A stretch of 64,000 nt of DNA from Flammeovirga yaeyamensis (GCF_018736045.1 NZ_CP076132.1:1349501-1413500); one strand, 5' to 3'; shown: positions 34,239 to 43,541, numbered from the stretch's first letter. The notes: generated by a model not told the origin, from the sequence alone. Translations and numbers: made by a program.

Positions 34239-35300
34239 TTACTCTAATACAGTCCACCAATCGTAATGTTCATCGTTTCGACCCATCTCCACAATTTTTC
34301 CAATCTGTGCAGAGAAGACGGTTAGATTTTTCTTTCTAGCTTCATTTACAAAACGTTCAATGGGGTCTTTCCAGGTATGTAAAGCCAAAGTGAAACCTCC
34401 CCAATGTACCGCAAAAGCTTTTTGAACTTTAGCATCTAACGCCGCCTGAACGCTTTCTTCAGGGAACATATGTATATGATGCCAATTTTCGTTATACTGA
34501 CCATTTTCCATAAAGCCCCAATCAAAAGGGCCGAGCTTCTTACCTATTTCTTTAAAGTGAGGGCCGTATCCTCCGTCACCACTCCAATAGATATTATGGT
34601 TTTGTGTTTTGATGGCAAAACCACCCCAAAGCGATTTCGCTCTATCCGATAATCCTCTACCAGAAAAATGTCGAGAAGGAGTATAGGTGATGTCCATCCC
34701 ATGTACATTCACTTTGTCCCACCAATCGACCTCACTAATTAAGCTTTCCTCCACACCCCAAGTAACAAGATGCCTTTTGATGCCTAACCCTACAATATAT
34801 TGTTTCACCTTACCTTTTAAAAGGTTGATGCTATCCAAGTCCAAATGATCATAATGATCGTGGGTTTGTAATAATATATCGATATCAGGTAATTGGCGGA
34901 TTACATCTAAACTATCCTTGCTGTATCTTTTCGTATTGATAGGTCCGATGGGAGAAGCATCTTGTCCTAACATAGGATCAATCAGAATATTTTTTCCATT
35001 CAACTGAAGCAACATGGCAGAATGTCCATACCAAACACATTTAGGTTGATGAATATTGATATTGTATTCATCCTCATGAAATGGAAGAATGGATATATTC
35101 TTTTTAGGTGCTCTTGCTGCTCTATTTGTAAACTGTTTTTTTAATAAGCCAGGAAGGGTTTTCATGTTAATTGACATGGTGGTTTCTTCCTGATTTTCGA
35201 ACTTACCCTCTTTCCATTGAGGTGACTTTTCTAATTTTTCTTCTTCTTGAAGATCTACAATTCCACCAAACTGAGGACTTAAATAGTTTAATATTTTCAT
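34239..35300 (-). CDS. Metallo-beta-lactamase-fold hydrolase (NAPE-PLD/UlaG-like)
   Basis: This 353-residue enzyme has the metal site THDHYDHLD, a start-of-fold WYGHSAMLLQLNGKNILIDP, a second His in TPSRHFSGRG, the metal-bridging Asp in YWSGDGGYG, and a terminal His in FAVHWGGFTLALHTW. This layout matches the family of N-acyl-phosphatidylethanolamine phospholipase D-like and UlaG-like hydrolases. No signal peptide is seen, so it is cytoplasmic. The substrate is unknown. It starts 3 bases after the SDR stop, so the two genes are almost certainly co-translated. Confidence 0.88.
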   Translation of the reverse strand: MKILNYLSPQFGGIVDLQEEEKLEKSPQWKEGKFENQEETTMSINMKTLPGLLKKQFTNRAARAPKKNISILPFHEDEYNINIHQPKCVWYGHSAMLLQLNGKNILIDPMLGQDASPIGPINTKRYSKDSLDVIRQLPDIDILLQTHDHYDHLDLDSINLLKGKVKQYIVGLGIKRHLVTWGVEESLISEVDWWDKVNVHGMDITYTPSRHFSGRGLSDRAKSLWGGFAIKTQNHNIYWSGDGGYGPHFKEIGKKLGPFDWGFMENGQYNENWHHIHMFPEESVQAALDAKVQKAFAVHWGGFTLALHTWKDPIERFVNEARKKNLTVFSAQIGKIVEMGRNDEHYDWWTVLE

Positions 35301-35303
35301 TGA

Positions 35304-36218
35304 TTAAATAGGGTAATTAAAGTGTACTAATCTTTCTGATGTTTCCCATAACGATTTCGCTAAGTGTTCATCTTGTGCATATTTTGTCGCTTTTACCTTT
35401 TTAGAAGCATAACCTCTCAGCTCTAGTAAACTAGCAGGCCCAATATAATCTCCACCTTCTATATCTTCACCTAATGCAGCATGTATTGTAGGGATTGCTC
35501 CCATAGCAGCAGAGTTGAGAAATGGAGTGCCAATTTTCATCACAATGTTATTAATAAGTGCTGGTGCATACCTTCCTAAATTTGTTAAGGAGGCTCCAGG
35601 GTGAGCAATCACCGATGTGACCGAACTTTTTGATTTCTTCAAACGTCTATCCAATTCAAATCCAAACATGACACAAGCTAACTTACTCTGACAGTACGCT
35701 TTGAAATTATGATAGTCTTTTTCCCAATTTAAGTTTTTAAAATCAATTTTCCCCTTGCGGTGTGCTAAACTTCCAAGGGCTACTACACGACTATTCTCTG
35801 TTTTTTCTAGTATGGGTAAAAGCAAACCTGTTAGTAAAAAATGAGAAAGGTAGTTAACTCCTAACTGACTTTCAAAACCCTCTTCTGTTCGTTGTAAGGG
35901 AGGAATCATTAAGCCGGCGTTATTTATCAAATAATCTAAACGATCGTATTTATCTGTAAAATTGATCACAAAATCTCTAACCGATTGTAAACTGTTTAGA
36001 TCAATTAAAATAACATCTATACGAGCATCAGGAACATCCTTTAGTAATAAATTTCTAGCATGCATTGCTTTTTGCTGACTCCTACAAGCCATCACTATCG
36101 TAATATCTTTTTGTATAAGAAAACGAGCTGTTTCTAAGCCCAAACCTATATTGGCACCTGTAATAATAGCGACTTTCCCTTTTTGTGTAGGTAGTTGATT
36201 AATGTCAGTAATGTTCAT
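35304..36218 (-). CDS. Short-chain dehydrogenase/reductase
   Basis: This 304-residue Rossmann-fold enzyme has the cofactor motif TGANIGLGLETA, LINNAG, an active-site Ser in VALGSLAHRK and the catalytic YCQSK (Tyr, Lys). The length and CRSQQKA segment resemble retinol-dehydrogenase-like SDRs that use NADP(H). It is the first structural gene of an SDR/metallo-hydrolase/DoxX operon. Its ATG overlaps the stop of a 30-residue upstream frame containing a terminator-like hairpin (see findings), so translation or transcription may be controlled there. Confidence 0.92.
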   Translation of the reverse strand: MNITDINQLPTQKGKVAIITGANIGLGLETARFLIQKDITIVMACRSQQKAMHARNLLLKDVPDARIDVILIDLNSLQSVRDFVINFTDKYDRLDYLINNAGLMIPPLQRTEEGFESQLGVNYLSHFLLTGLLLPILEKTENSRVVALGSLAHRKGKIDFKNLNWEKDYHNFKAYCQSKLACVMFGFELDRRLKKSKSSVTSVIAHPGASLTNLGRYAPALINNIVMKIGTPFLNSAAMGAIPTIHAALGEDIEGGDYIGPASLLELRGYASKKVKATKYAQDEHLAKSLWETSERLVHFNYPI

Positions 36219-36307
36219 GTGTTATGATGAATGTTGGAAATTGATTCTTTAAAATAAGCATAAAAAAAGTGTTGCCAAAGACAACACCTTAATCTCATTC
36301 TATTCAT
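36215..36307 (-). CDS. Possible 30-residue leader peptide upstream of the SDR operon
   Basis: The frame starts at the ATG at 36307 (or 36298) and ends at a TGA overlapping the SDR ATG by 4 bases (ATGA). It encodes MNRMRLRCCLWQHFFYAYF followed by KESISNIHHNT. The middle contains an intrinsic-terminator-like hairpin, so ribosome progress could decide read-through. It may also be a chance frame. Confidence 0.4.
   Translation of the reverse strand: MNRMRLRCCLWQHFFYAYFKESISNIHHNT
36262..36287 (-). terminator. Terminator-like hairpin in the SDR operon leader (possible attenuator)
   Basis: On the minus strand GTGTTG and CAACAC (36282-36287 and 36269-36274) form a 6-bp stem followed by seven T residues. 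It lies only 45 bases before the SDR start, with no minus-strand gene upstream that would need terminating. Confidence 0.6.
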
Positions 36308-36801
36308 CTAACTATTTTAATAAGATTTTGATGATTGTTCCTTTTCTATCTAAAAAGGATAGAAAAGAGAAATATGGATTAAATCGATCTGAATTATTAA
36401 AAGTAATAGGAGAGATTATACTCACTTTACTTTGGTGATGATCGTTTTAAATCGACTTTTATTTCAAGCACTCCTCAAGGAATTTTCTATAATTGATATT
36501 CTACTTGGAATAGGGTTAGTGAAAATGTCAAAAATTGAATAGTATGAAGAGAAAGTTGTAACGAATTAAGGTGTCGTAAAATCAATAAATTTCTACGACT
36601 AGTTAACATCTTTAAATATAGTCAACTAACTGATGAAAACGCTAAGAATTCTTTACTAAAAATGTAATAATGTGCTTTTTACGTTTATAAAAAATAATTT
36701 TAACCTCTGATTTTAGTCATTTTTTTTAGTGAAATATAAATCTAGTTTGCACACGCAATTTTAAAAAAAAATCACAAATTCATAAAACGTAGTTTATTAA
36801 T
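36308..36801. other. Non-coding spacer between SDR operon and pgk
   Basis: This spacer holds divergent promoters. A perfect 10-bp inverted repeat CTTTTCTATC..GATAGAAAAG lies at about 36341-36367, upstream of the SDR leader, and could be a stem in the leader RNA or an operator. No gene is recognised. Confidence 0.4.
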
Positions 36802-37989
36802 ATGAAAACTATCGATTCTTATAATTTCGCAGGTAAGAAAGCGGTTGTACGTGTTGACTTGAACGTACCTTTAAACCCAGATTTTTCAGTTCGTGACTTC
36901 ACTCGTATCAATGCAGTAATTGCTACAGTTAAGAAAATCGTTGCTGACGGTGGTTCTGCTATCTTGATGTCACACATGGGACGTCCAAAAGATGGTTTCG
37001 AGGATAAGTTCTCTTTAAAGCATGTTGTTGCTCCATTATCTGAAAAATTAGGTCTTGAAGTAAAATTCGGTGGCGATCCTATCGGTGCTGAAGCTGATGC
37101 TATGGCTGCTGACTTGAAGCCAGGCGAAGTGATGTTATTGGATAACTTACGTTTCTACAAAGAAGAAAAGAAAGGTGACGAAGAGTTTGCTAAGAAATTA
37201 GCTTCTCGTGGTGATGTTTGGGTAATGGACGCATTCGGTACTGCTCACAGAGCACACGCTTCTACTGCAGTTATCGCTAAGTTCATGGACGAAAAAGTAT
37301 CTGGTTATGTAATGGGTCGCGAAGTTGAAAACGCGAAGAAAATTACTGATAACCCAGCTCGTCCTTTCACTGCTATCATGGGTGGTGCTAAAGTATCTGA
37401 CAAAATCTTATTGATCGAGCGTATCATGGAAGTTGCTGATAATATTATTATCGGTGGTGGTATGGCTTATACATTCTTCAAAGCACAAGGTGGTACTATC
37501 GGTAACTCTTTATGTGAAGAAGATAAATTAGACTTGGCTTTAGAATTAATCGAAAAAGCAAAAGCTAAAGGTGTGAACCTATTATTGCCTGTAGATTCAG
37601 TTTGTGGCGATAAATTCGGTGAGGATGCAGCTGTTGCTTCTTACGATTCTAACGCTATTGCAGACGGTTACATGGGTCTTGATATCGGACCAAAAGCAGC
37701 TGAAGAATTCTCTAAAGTAATTAAAGAATCTAAGTCTGTACTTTGGAACGGACCAATGGGTGTTTCTGAGTGGGAAAACTTTGCTAACGGTACTACTACT
37801 GTGGCAACTGCTGTTGCTGAAGCAACTGAAGCTGGTGCATTCTCATTAATCGGTGGTGGTGACTCTGCTGCTGCTGTAAACACATTAGGTTTCGGCGATA
37901 GAGTATCATACATCTCAACTGGTGGTGGTGCAATGTTGGAATTGATGGAAGGTAAAGTTCTTCCTGGTATTGCAGCTTTAGAAGACTAA
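36802..37989 (+). CDS. pgk: Phosphoglycerate kinase
   Basis: This 395-residue glycolytic enzyme converts 1,3-bisphosphoglycerate and ADP to 3-phosphoglycerate and ATP in the cytoplasm. Diagnostic segments are RVDLNVPLN with substrate-binding residues, [21 protein letters not shown], the hinge and [21 protein letters not shown] and [13 protein letters not shown] (phosphate loop). Length is normal for the family. Its codon usage is notably biased towards GGT, GCT and CTAC-type codons, consistent with high expression. It is a single gene ended by a terminator. Confidence 0.98.
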   Translation: MKTIDSYNFAGKKAVVRVDLNVPLNPDFSVRDFTRINAVIATVKKIVADGGSAILMSHMGRPKDGFEDKFSLKHVVAPLSEKLGLEVKFGGDPIGAEADAMAADLKPGEVMLLDNLRFYKEEKKGDEEFAKKLASRGDVWVMDAFGTAHRAHASTAVIAKFMDEKVSGYVMGREVENAKKITDNPARPFTAIMGGAKVSDKILLIERIMEVADNIIIGGGMAYTFFKAQGGTIGNSLCEEDKLDLALELIEKAKAKGVNLLLPVDSVCGDKFGEDAAVASYDSNAIADGYMGLDIGPKAAEEFSKVIKESKSVLWNGPMGVSEWENFANGTTTVATAVAEATEAGAFSLIGGGDSAAAVNTLGFGDRVSYISTGGGAMLELMEGKVLPGIAALED

Positions 37990-38012
37990 GACATAAATTA
38001 GTTTATAAATAT

Positions 38013-38048
38013 AAATCCCTGTTTGGTTTGTCCAAACTGGGATTTTTT
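38013..38048 (+). terminator. Terminator of pgk
   Basis: The stem AAATCCC-T-GTTTGG (38013-38026) pairs with CCAAAC-T-GGGATTT (38032-38045) around one T-T mismatch. Its 3' half runs into a T tail. It lies 23 bases after the stop. Confidence 0.88.
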
Positions 38049-38095
38049 ATTGCATTATATTTTACTAATAAGTAGCTCTAAATAATTTTTAACTA

Positions 38096-38572
38096 CTAAG
38101 GATAATGAATCTTTACTGCAGATAGAATAGGAATCTCTAATCGAACATCACTGTCTATCTGAAAACCATGACGCAAATAAAAACCAATTGGCGATTCGTA
38201 TTTTTTACCATCCAATTTATAATAACGATCATGATCAATTACCCATCCATTCAATGGAGCAAATTGCTTTTTGGCACGTTTTATCAACTCACTACCAATT
38301 CCACTTCTCTTGTATTCATTATTTACCAATACAGCAAACCAACGTGCACCTTCACGGTCAAAACTAAAGAACCATCCAATTACCTTATTTGTTGCAGTCT
38401 TAACTAGGATATGTTGTTTGTTTTGCAATGGTGCAAAATAATCCCTTAATCCATCTAGATCCTTATAGGCCAATTGCATAGGGTATACACTATTCCATAA
38501 ATTGAATAAACCTTCTAGTTCAAATTGGTTTAATTGTTCTGTTTGATTATATGATAGTTTAATTTCCTCCAT
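38096..38572 (-). CDS. GNAT-family acetyltransferase
   Basis: This protein of about 158 residues has the Gcn5-type acetyl-CoA loop NNEYKRSGIGSELI (motif A) and a downstream YYKLDGKKYESPIGFYLRHGF resembling the substrate and motif B region. It probably acetylates a small amine or peptide in the cytoplasm; the substrate is unknown. The ATG at 38572 is preferred, with an alternative at 38581. It overlaps the 3' end of the YciI gene, so the two are likely co-translated. Confidence 0.85.
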   Translation of the reverse strand: MEEIKLSYNQTEQLNQFELEGLFNLWNSVYPMQLAYKDLDGLRDYFAPLQNKQHILVKTATNKVIGWFFSFDREGARWFAVLVNNEYKRSGIGSELIKRAKKQFAPLNGWVIDHDRYYKLDGKKYESPIGFYLRHGFQIDSDVRLEIPILSAVKIHYP

Positions 38573-39029
38573 CGACAACATTCGTCTTTTCTAACTTTTT
38601 ATGTAAATCATTTACTGCCATCAATGCAGCAGATCCATACCATTCTTTTAATTCCATCACTAAACTTTTCGCTTGAATAGCAGGGTCTGTATTGGTTAAT
38701 GCCTCTGCTTCCTCAATAGACGTCACATTAAAAATATAAATACCTCTTATTTCTCCATCGCCAAAAAAAGGACCTGCCAAAACAAGCTTTCCTTCATCGG
38801 CCAATCGGTTTATATTTTTAAGATGTTTAGTTTGTAACTCCAAAGCTTCCTCTTCACTTAAACTTCTATTTGGCCCTTTTTTTAAGAAGGCCATCACATA
38901 CTTTTTCATGCCGTATTGATCTGCTTCATAGCTTTGTGCTAAGTTTTCGTCGTACCCATCTTTATCAGATGGTTTTGTATTACAGCCAATAAAAATAAGT
39001 AATCCGAAAAAGTAAATGATATGTTTCAT
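38559..39029 (-). CDS. YciI-domain lipoprotein
   Basis: The start is placed at 39029 (MKHIIYFFGL) because this gives a lipoprotein signal peptide with lipobox IFIGC (Cys16). The mature part is a YCII domain: YVMAFLKKGPNRSLSEEE, LADEGKLVLAGPFFGDGEIRGIYIF, and LTNTDPAIQAKSLVMEL with the conserved Asp-Pro. YciI-like proteins are ferredoxin-fold enzymes or small-molecule binders; one that is lipidated is less usual. It is followed by the overlapping GNAT gene. Confidence 0.83.
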   Translation of the reverse strand: MKHIIYFFGLLIFIGCNTKPSDKDGYDENLAQSYEADQYGMKKYVMAFLKKGPNRSLSEEEALELQTKHLKNINRLADEGKLVLAGPFFGDGEIRGIYIFNVTSIEEAEALTNTDPAIQAKSLVMELKEWYGSAALMAVNDLHKKLEKTNVVDGGN

Positions 39030-39170
39030 GATGAAAAGAAGAGTATTAGTAAGAAGTTCTGGAAGTTTATCATTCATTCTAAATAAATAGAATAAATTCA
39101 TACCTATTGGTTTGCACTAATGGTATAGAACAAAGTTAAAAATTAGAATGCTTAGAAAAAATTAATTTTG

Positions 39171-39210
39171 TAAAACAAAAGGTTACTTCCTATCTAATGG
39201 AAATAACCTT
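39171..39210 (-). terminator. Terminator of the 44-residue gene
   Basis: AAGGTTA-C-TTCC (39179-39190) pairs with GGAA-A-TAACCTT (39199-39210) with one mismatch, and the minus-strand exit is TTTTGTTTT. It lies 30 bases past the mini-gene stop. Confidence 0.8.
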
Positions 39211-39240
39211 CTTAAATATTTTATCTGAATTTATCAGAAA

Positions 39241-39375
39241 CTATGATTTAATCTTACTTACAATTGAGTCATAATTTTCTTGATTCATTTCTTTATTGAA
39301 AAGTTCTAAATTTTTAATAGCGTCATCGAACTTAATAATGTATCCGTTTTGGTGTTTAAACTTTGATTTTTTCAT
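39241..39375 (-). CDS. 44-residue small protein
   Basis: The minus-strand frame encodes MKKSKFKHQNGYIIKFDD then AIKNLELFNKEMNQENYDS and a short tail (KIKS). It is basic at the start, then amphipathic. It stands alone between a minus-strand lipoprotein gene and the LuxR regulator on the plus strand, with a dedicated terminator 30 bases downstream. No known family was recognised. The frame, spacing and terminator support a real gene, but conservation is unverified. Confidence 0.6.
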   Translation of the reverse strand: MKKSKFKHQNGYIIKFDDAIKNLELFNKEMNQENYDSIVSKIKS

Positions 39376-39617
39376 TTTTTTAAGAGTTTGATAAACATAC
39401 ATATATGAAACGATACACATTATTTTTGTTCTTTTTTATCAACATTTGTTAGGAATTGAAAAGAGATCAAAAACATTTTTTGCAATAAATATTACGTAAG
39501 AACTAAACTTTTTATCCAATTGATTATATAATGATTGTAAATTAATATATTGCTTACAAAACTATGATGTAAACAACTCGAATACGTTACTACTATTATT
39601 TAATTGAACTATTTCAG

Positions 39618-40229
39618 ATGCCAACACCTAACATACTAATTGTTGATGACCACATTTTATTTTCAACGGGTATAGAGCAATTTTTACAAAAAGAACTGAA
39701 TGCTGTTGTCGTAATTGTAAACAATCCAATAGAAGCATTAGGTATGAGATTAAATGAATTTGATATCATACTGGTCGATATGGATATGCCCGAAATGAAA
39801 GGGTATGAATTTATTAATAAAGCAAGATTAAATTATGATGATCAGAAATATCTTATTGTTTCTATGCACAGAAAAAGATCATTAATAAAAAAAGCAATTA
39901 ATTCTAATGTGAATGGATATATATTAAAAGACGATCACCCTGATAGTTTTATTGAAGCCATAAAGACAATCTTAAATGGCTCGAATTACTTCTCTCCGGG
40001 TTTAAAGGACCTAATTGATGATGAGGAAAAGCAACAAATATTATTGTCTCCAAGAGAAGAAGAGGTCTTAAAGTTACAGGCACATGGTAGAAGTATGTCA
40101 GAAATTTCTGATGAGCTATTTATAAGTCTAGAAACAGTAAAAACTCACATACGTAACATCAAAATTAAATTAGATCTTGATAATAAAGCAGATGTGATAA
40201 AATATGCCATAGATAATCTTTTAGTATAA
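39618..40229 (+). CDS. LuxR/NarL-type response regulator
   Basis: This 203-residue regulator has a receiver with acidic Asp10/Asp11 and phospho-acceptor Asp54 in ILVDMDMPEMKG, then Lys in GYILKDDHP. The C-terminal LuxR helix-turn-helix (about 140-200) reads LSPREEEVLKLQAHGRSMSEISDELFISLETVKTHIRNIKIKL. It is 32 bases upstream of a sensor kinase gene, its clear partner. The signal is unknown. The protein is a DNA-binding activator or repressor. Confidence 0.93.
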   Translation: MPTPNILIVDDHILFSTGIEQFLQKELNAVVVIVNNPIEALGMRLNEFDIILVDMDMPEMKGYEFINKARLNYDDQKYLIVSMHRKRSLIKKAINSNVNGYILKDDHPDSFIEAIKTILNGSNYFSPGLKDLIDDEEKQQILLSPREEEVLKLQAHGRSMSEISDELFISLETVKTHIRNIKIKLDLDNKADVIKYAIDNLLV

Positions 40230-40261
40230 TTTTAAATCCCAAACGGTTATCCCTTACAAAA

Positions 40262-42103
40262 ATGGGAAAAAGTATAGTTGTAAGTTTTATCCTATTTCTA
40301 TTTATAGTACCAACCTTTGCCTCTAATGTCGTTCTTCTTTCTAGCGATAATGAAACAATAAACTGTACCAAATTTGTAGAGAATTACTCCGATCGATTAC
40401 CATTTCATGCAGAAGGAGAGGATCCCAATTTTTTAAATGCATGGCAGCAGACATCGTTCGATGGATTATCAAATGGTCCTTTTGATGGAGTACAATGGTA
40501 TAGACTAAAATTACAAAGTGAACATAGACAGAATAAAGTACTTTACTTTAATTATATACTCGTACCCGAAATCACCGTATGGGTAAAACATATCAATAAT
40601 AGGGTAGAAAAGTATGAACTGGGCTCAAATTCTTCCTTCTATCATAATCCGGATCAACCTTTAATTAGGGGGTACGATATTCCACTTTATTTTGAGAAAG
40701 GAGAAGTAATAGAGGTGATATTCTTTAAAAATGGCTATGGTTGGCCCACTCATACCGATATATTACTTTGTGATACAACCTCTTTTGAACGCGATCAAAA
40801 AGAAGCTACTCATTATTTAGTTATTCTGAGAGTACTTGTATTAACAATGCTTACTATTGGGTTAGTCATTGGACTATTAAGTAAAGAAAGAGTGTTTTTA
40901 TTTTATGCTTTTTCATTCTACAGTGGGATTTTATTTGCAGAGACAGAGTTGGGTAGTTTTATCAAGTATTTCGATAAAGAATGGTTAAACTTTAGTTACT
41001 ACCTAAGGCATTTCGCTAATTTATTTTATATCATTTCTTTGGTGTACTTCTATAAATACCTCATTCATAATGTTCATTCAGGTTTTGTAAAATTCACCAA
41101 ATGGTTTACCCCTCTTTGGCTTGGGTATACATTAATTACCGCTTTCATCTTTTTATTGACTAGAAATGAAACTGTCATTTCCATCATTTTTGTTTCTGTA
41201 GTACTACTTTCTTGGGTGAGTTTTGGTTGGTGCTTCTACCTTCTTTATCACAGTGTGAAAAGAAAGAGTATGTATGGTAAAATTGCTTTTGGAGTATTAA
41301 TTACCCGTTTGATAGTCATTGCAGGATTTGTCTCTTTACCAAATCTAGGTGTCATAGAACGATCCACTTTTACAGACTATCTCTACTATATTTTTATTGC
41401 CTATGAGTCTGTGCTTTATTTTGTGATGTTATTTATCAAAGTGATTAGCATTTACAATGACAGGATTCGCCTTTTGTCTAAACAGAAAGAACTAGAAAAA
41501 GAGTATTCTGATGCCGTCCTCAAAGGTCAAGAATTTGAGAGAAATAGAATCGGCAGAGAGTTACATGATAATGTTGGAGGAAACTTAGCTTTAGTCAATA
41601 AATCGGATCATTTAGAAGAAGATGAGGTAAAGGACATCATTTCTTCTACCATAAAAACGGTAAGAGATATGAGTCACGGTTTAATTTCTCCAAGCTTTAA
41701 TGATGTCGTCAACTTCGAAGATTCTATTTATGATTTGGTAGAGAAAGCTTCTACCGATGAGATGAAGATCTATATAAAGTTTTATCATTGGCCTTATTCT
41801 GACAATATAGAGGCACTGAATCATTGCTACCGTATCATTCAAGAATTGCTGCATAATGCCGAAAAACATAGTCAATCTAAATCTGTACACATACAGTGTT
41901 TTGGCGATGATGCTACTACCGCTCGAATTATATACGAAGACAATGGAGTGGGTTTTAATGTAGATAAAGTAAAAGATGGTGTAGGTTTAAGTAATATTCG
42001 ATTTAGAACAAGTGCTGTCGGTGGTACATCAGCGATAGAGTCTTCTAAGTTTGGAACTGTTATTCGCATCGAAAACATCCAATTATCTTCTACCGTTTCT
42101 TAA
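40262..42103 (+). CDS. 7TMR-DISM sensor histidine kinase
   Basis: This 613-residue kinase starts with a signal segment, then an extracellular 7TMR-DISMED-type beta-sandwich (about 25-180; GVQWYRLKL and ILVPEITVWVKHIN). Seven membrane spans follow (about 185-395), then a coiled linker. HisKA_3 with His435 in IGRELHDNVGGNLALV and an HATPase_c domain with N-box IIQELLHNAEKHS and G-box YEDNGVGFNVDKVKDGVGLSNI complete it. It should phosphorylate the adjacent LuxR regulator. The 7TM sensor is typical of Bacteroidota and may bind carbohydrate-like ligands. The 3' end overlaps the convergent helicase by 21 bases. Confidence 0.92.
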   Translation: MGKSIVVSFILFLFIVPTFASNVVLLSSDNETINCTKFVENYSDRLPFHAEGEDPNFLNAWQQTSFDGLSNGPFDGVQWYRLKLQSEHRQNKVLYFNYILVPEITVWVKHINNRVEKYELGSNSSFYHNPDQPLIRGYDIPLYFEKGEVIEVIFFKNGYGWPTHTDILLCDTTSFERDQKEATHYLVILRVLVLTMLTIGLVIGLLSKERVFLFYAFSFYSGILFAETELGSFIKYFDKEWLNFSYYLRHFANLFYIISLVYFYKYLIHNVHSGFVKFTKWFTPLWLGYTLITAFIFLLTRNETVISIIFVSVVLLSWVSFGWCFYLLYHSVKRKSMYGKIAFGVLITRLIVIAGFVSLPNLGVIERSTFTDYLYYIFIAYESVLYFVMLFIKVISIYNDRIRLLSKQKELEKEYSDAVLKGQEFERNRIGRELHDNVGGNLALVNKSDHLEEDEVKDIISSTIKTVRDMSHGLISPSFNDVVNFEDSIYDLVEKASTDEMKIYIKFYHWPYSDNIEALNHCYRIIQELLHNAEKHSQSKSVHIQCFGDDATTARIIYEDNGVGFNVDKVKDGVGLSNIRFRTSAVGGTSAIESSKFGTVIRIENIQLSSTVS

Positions 42104-43270
42104 CTTCTCTTTTCTGAGTTTCATTCTCTCACGATCGTCCTCTGCTTCATTCATCTCAAATTCATGGGCAACCTCCATCACTTTTTGATTGGTAGTCTTA
42201 ATAATTTCTTGGAATAAACGAATCTCAGTACCATCCACAATAGTCATCGCGGTTCCAGCATTCCCAGCTCTTGCCGTTCGACCAATTCTATGTGTGTACG
42301 TCTCTGCATTTTGAGGCACTTCGTAGTTAATGATTAAAGGTAGTGCTTTAATATCGATACCTCTAGAGGCAATATCTGTAGCAATAAGTAATTTTAGTTT
42401 CCCTTCTTTAAAATCAAGTAATGCTTTATTTCTGACAGATTGAGGTTTTCCTCCATGTAAACCCATCACCTCATAATTTTCCTTCTTCAACGTCTTTTCC
42501 AGAAAATTCACTCCTTTTTTGGTATTGCAAAAAATCAATATTTGATGATCTAACGCTGATAGGATAGATAGAAACAATCTTTTCTTATTTCTTTGATCAG
42601 TATAATACACTTTCTGTTCAATAAAGACTTTTTCTGGTGCGACTTCAATTTTTTGATATTCATTAAAATGATGTTGTAAATAATGATCGACTTCTGAAGA
42701 TAAAGTGGCACTGAATAAGTATTTCATCGTATTGTCAGGTATAATATCAATAAGTTCTTCCATTTCTTTTCTAAAACCCATTTCGAACATTTTGTCACCT
42801 TCGTCTATCACCAAATGGGTGAGGTGTTTAAAATCAATACACTCTTGATGATATAAGTCCATCAAACGACCCATGGTACTGACAATGATATGAGGAGGAT
42901 TTTCTAACAACCGTTTTTGTTTATCCATATTCACTCCACCAATAATACTCAAAATGCCTATTTTTTTAGCTTCACAGAATTGTAGTGCATTGTTATATAC
43001 CTGTGTGGCTAATTCTCGAGTAGGAACAATCACTAAAAGTTGATTTGAATCCTTTTGAACTTGAATAAGTTGAAGTAAAGGAAGCAGGTAGGAAAGTGTT
43101 TTACCCGATCCTGTGGGAGAGACGCAAAGTAAATTATTTGTTTGATTTATAATTTGAGGAATGACCAATTCTTGAATAGGTGTTGGGGTGTCAAATCCTT
43201 TTTGACTTAGCGTATCTAGAAGTATTTGATCTTTAATTAGTAAATCGAACGATTTTGAATTTGGCTGCAT
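42083..43270 (-). CDS. DEAD-box-family RNA helicase (DEGD variant)
   Basis: This 395-residue helicase has motif I SPTGSGKT, Ia VPTRELA, II DEGD (in HLVIDEGDKMFEMGF), III SAT, V ATDIASRGIDI and VI HRIGRTARAG. The Ala of the DEAD box is Gly and the final Asp is kept. The C-terminal tail is short and charged (ERMKLRKEKLRNGRR). It should unwind structured RNA during ribosome assembly or mRNA turnover. It is convergent with the 7TMR-DISM kinase gene, overlapping its 3' end, so antisense effects are possible. Confidence 0.93.
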   Translation of the reverse strand: MQPNSKSFDLLIKDQILLDTLSQKGFDTPTPIQELVIPQIINQTNNLLCVSPTGSGKTLSYLLPLLQLIQVQKDSNQLLVIVPTRELATQVYNNALQFCEAKKIGILSIIGGVNMDKQKRLLENPPHIIVSTMGRLMDLYHQECIDFKHLTHLVIDEGDKMFEMGFRKEMEELIDIIPDNTMKYLFSATLSSEVDHYLQHHFNEYQKIEVAPEKVFIEQKVYYTDQRNKKRLFLSILSALDHQILIFCNTKKGVNFLEKTLKKENYEVMGLHGGKPQSVRNKALLDFKEGKLKLLIATDIASRGIDIKALPLIINYEVPQNAETYTHRIGRTARAGNAGTAMTIVDGTEIRLFQEIIKTTNQKVMEVAHEFEMNEAEDDRERMKLRKEKLRNGRR

Positions 43271-43430
43271 CCTGGAACAAATTTTCTTATCAGATTGTTT
43301 TTAAAATAGAATTAATTAGAACAATTAAATGACTTTTGATGTCTTTGCTTTAATTGAGTTTTAATTTTATATATTCATAAAAGTAATTAATCCATAGACA
43401 ATCAAAAATCCAATCCATATACTATAAAAA

Positions 43431-43458
43431 GAAAAAAGCTGTCGAAAATTTCAACAGC
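43431..43458 (-). terminator. Terminator-like hairpin upstream of the DEAD-box helicase gene
   Basis: GCTGTTGAAA and TTTCGACAGC (minus strand, with one G-U pair) form a stem followed by six T residues. It lies 161 bases before the helicase start and 20 bases after a tiny 20-codon frame, so it terminates a short upstream transcript or acts as an attenuator. Confidence 0.6.
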
Positions 43459-43478
43459 CTTTCTATTATGATGTGTGA

Positions 43479-43541
43479 CTACTTATACAATTTTGAAAGT
43501 AAGGCATACGCCTTACGACGTGTTCTTGTTGAACTCTTCAT
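43479..43541 (-). CDS. Possible 20-residue basic peptide
   Basis: The frame encodes MKSSTRTRRKAYALLSKLYK, a highly basic amphipathic helix candidate, ending TAG 20 bases before a terminator-like hairpin. The short length makes chance a real possibility. No family is known to me. Confidence 0.35.
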   Translation of the reverse strand: MKSSTRTRRKAYALLSKLYK

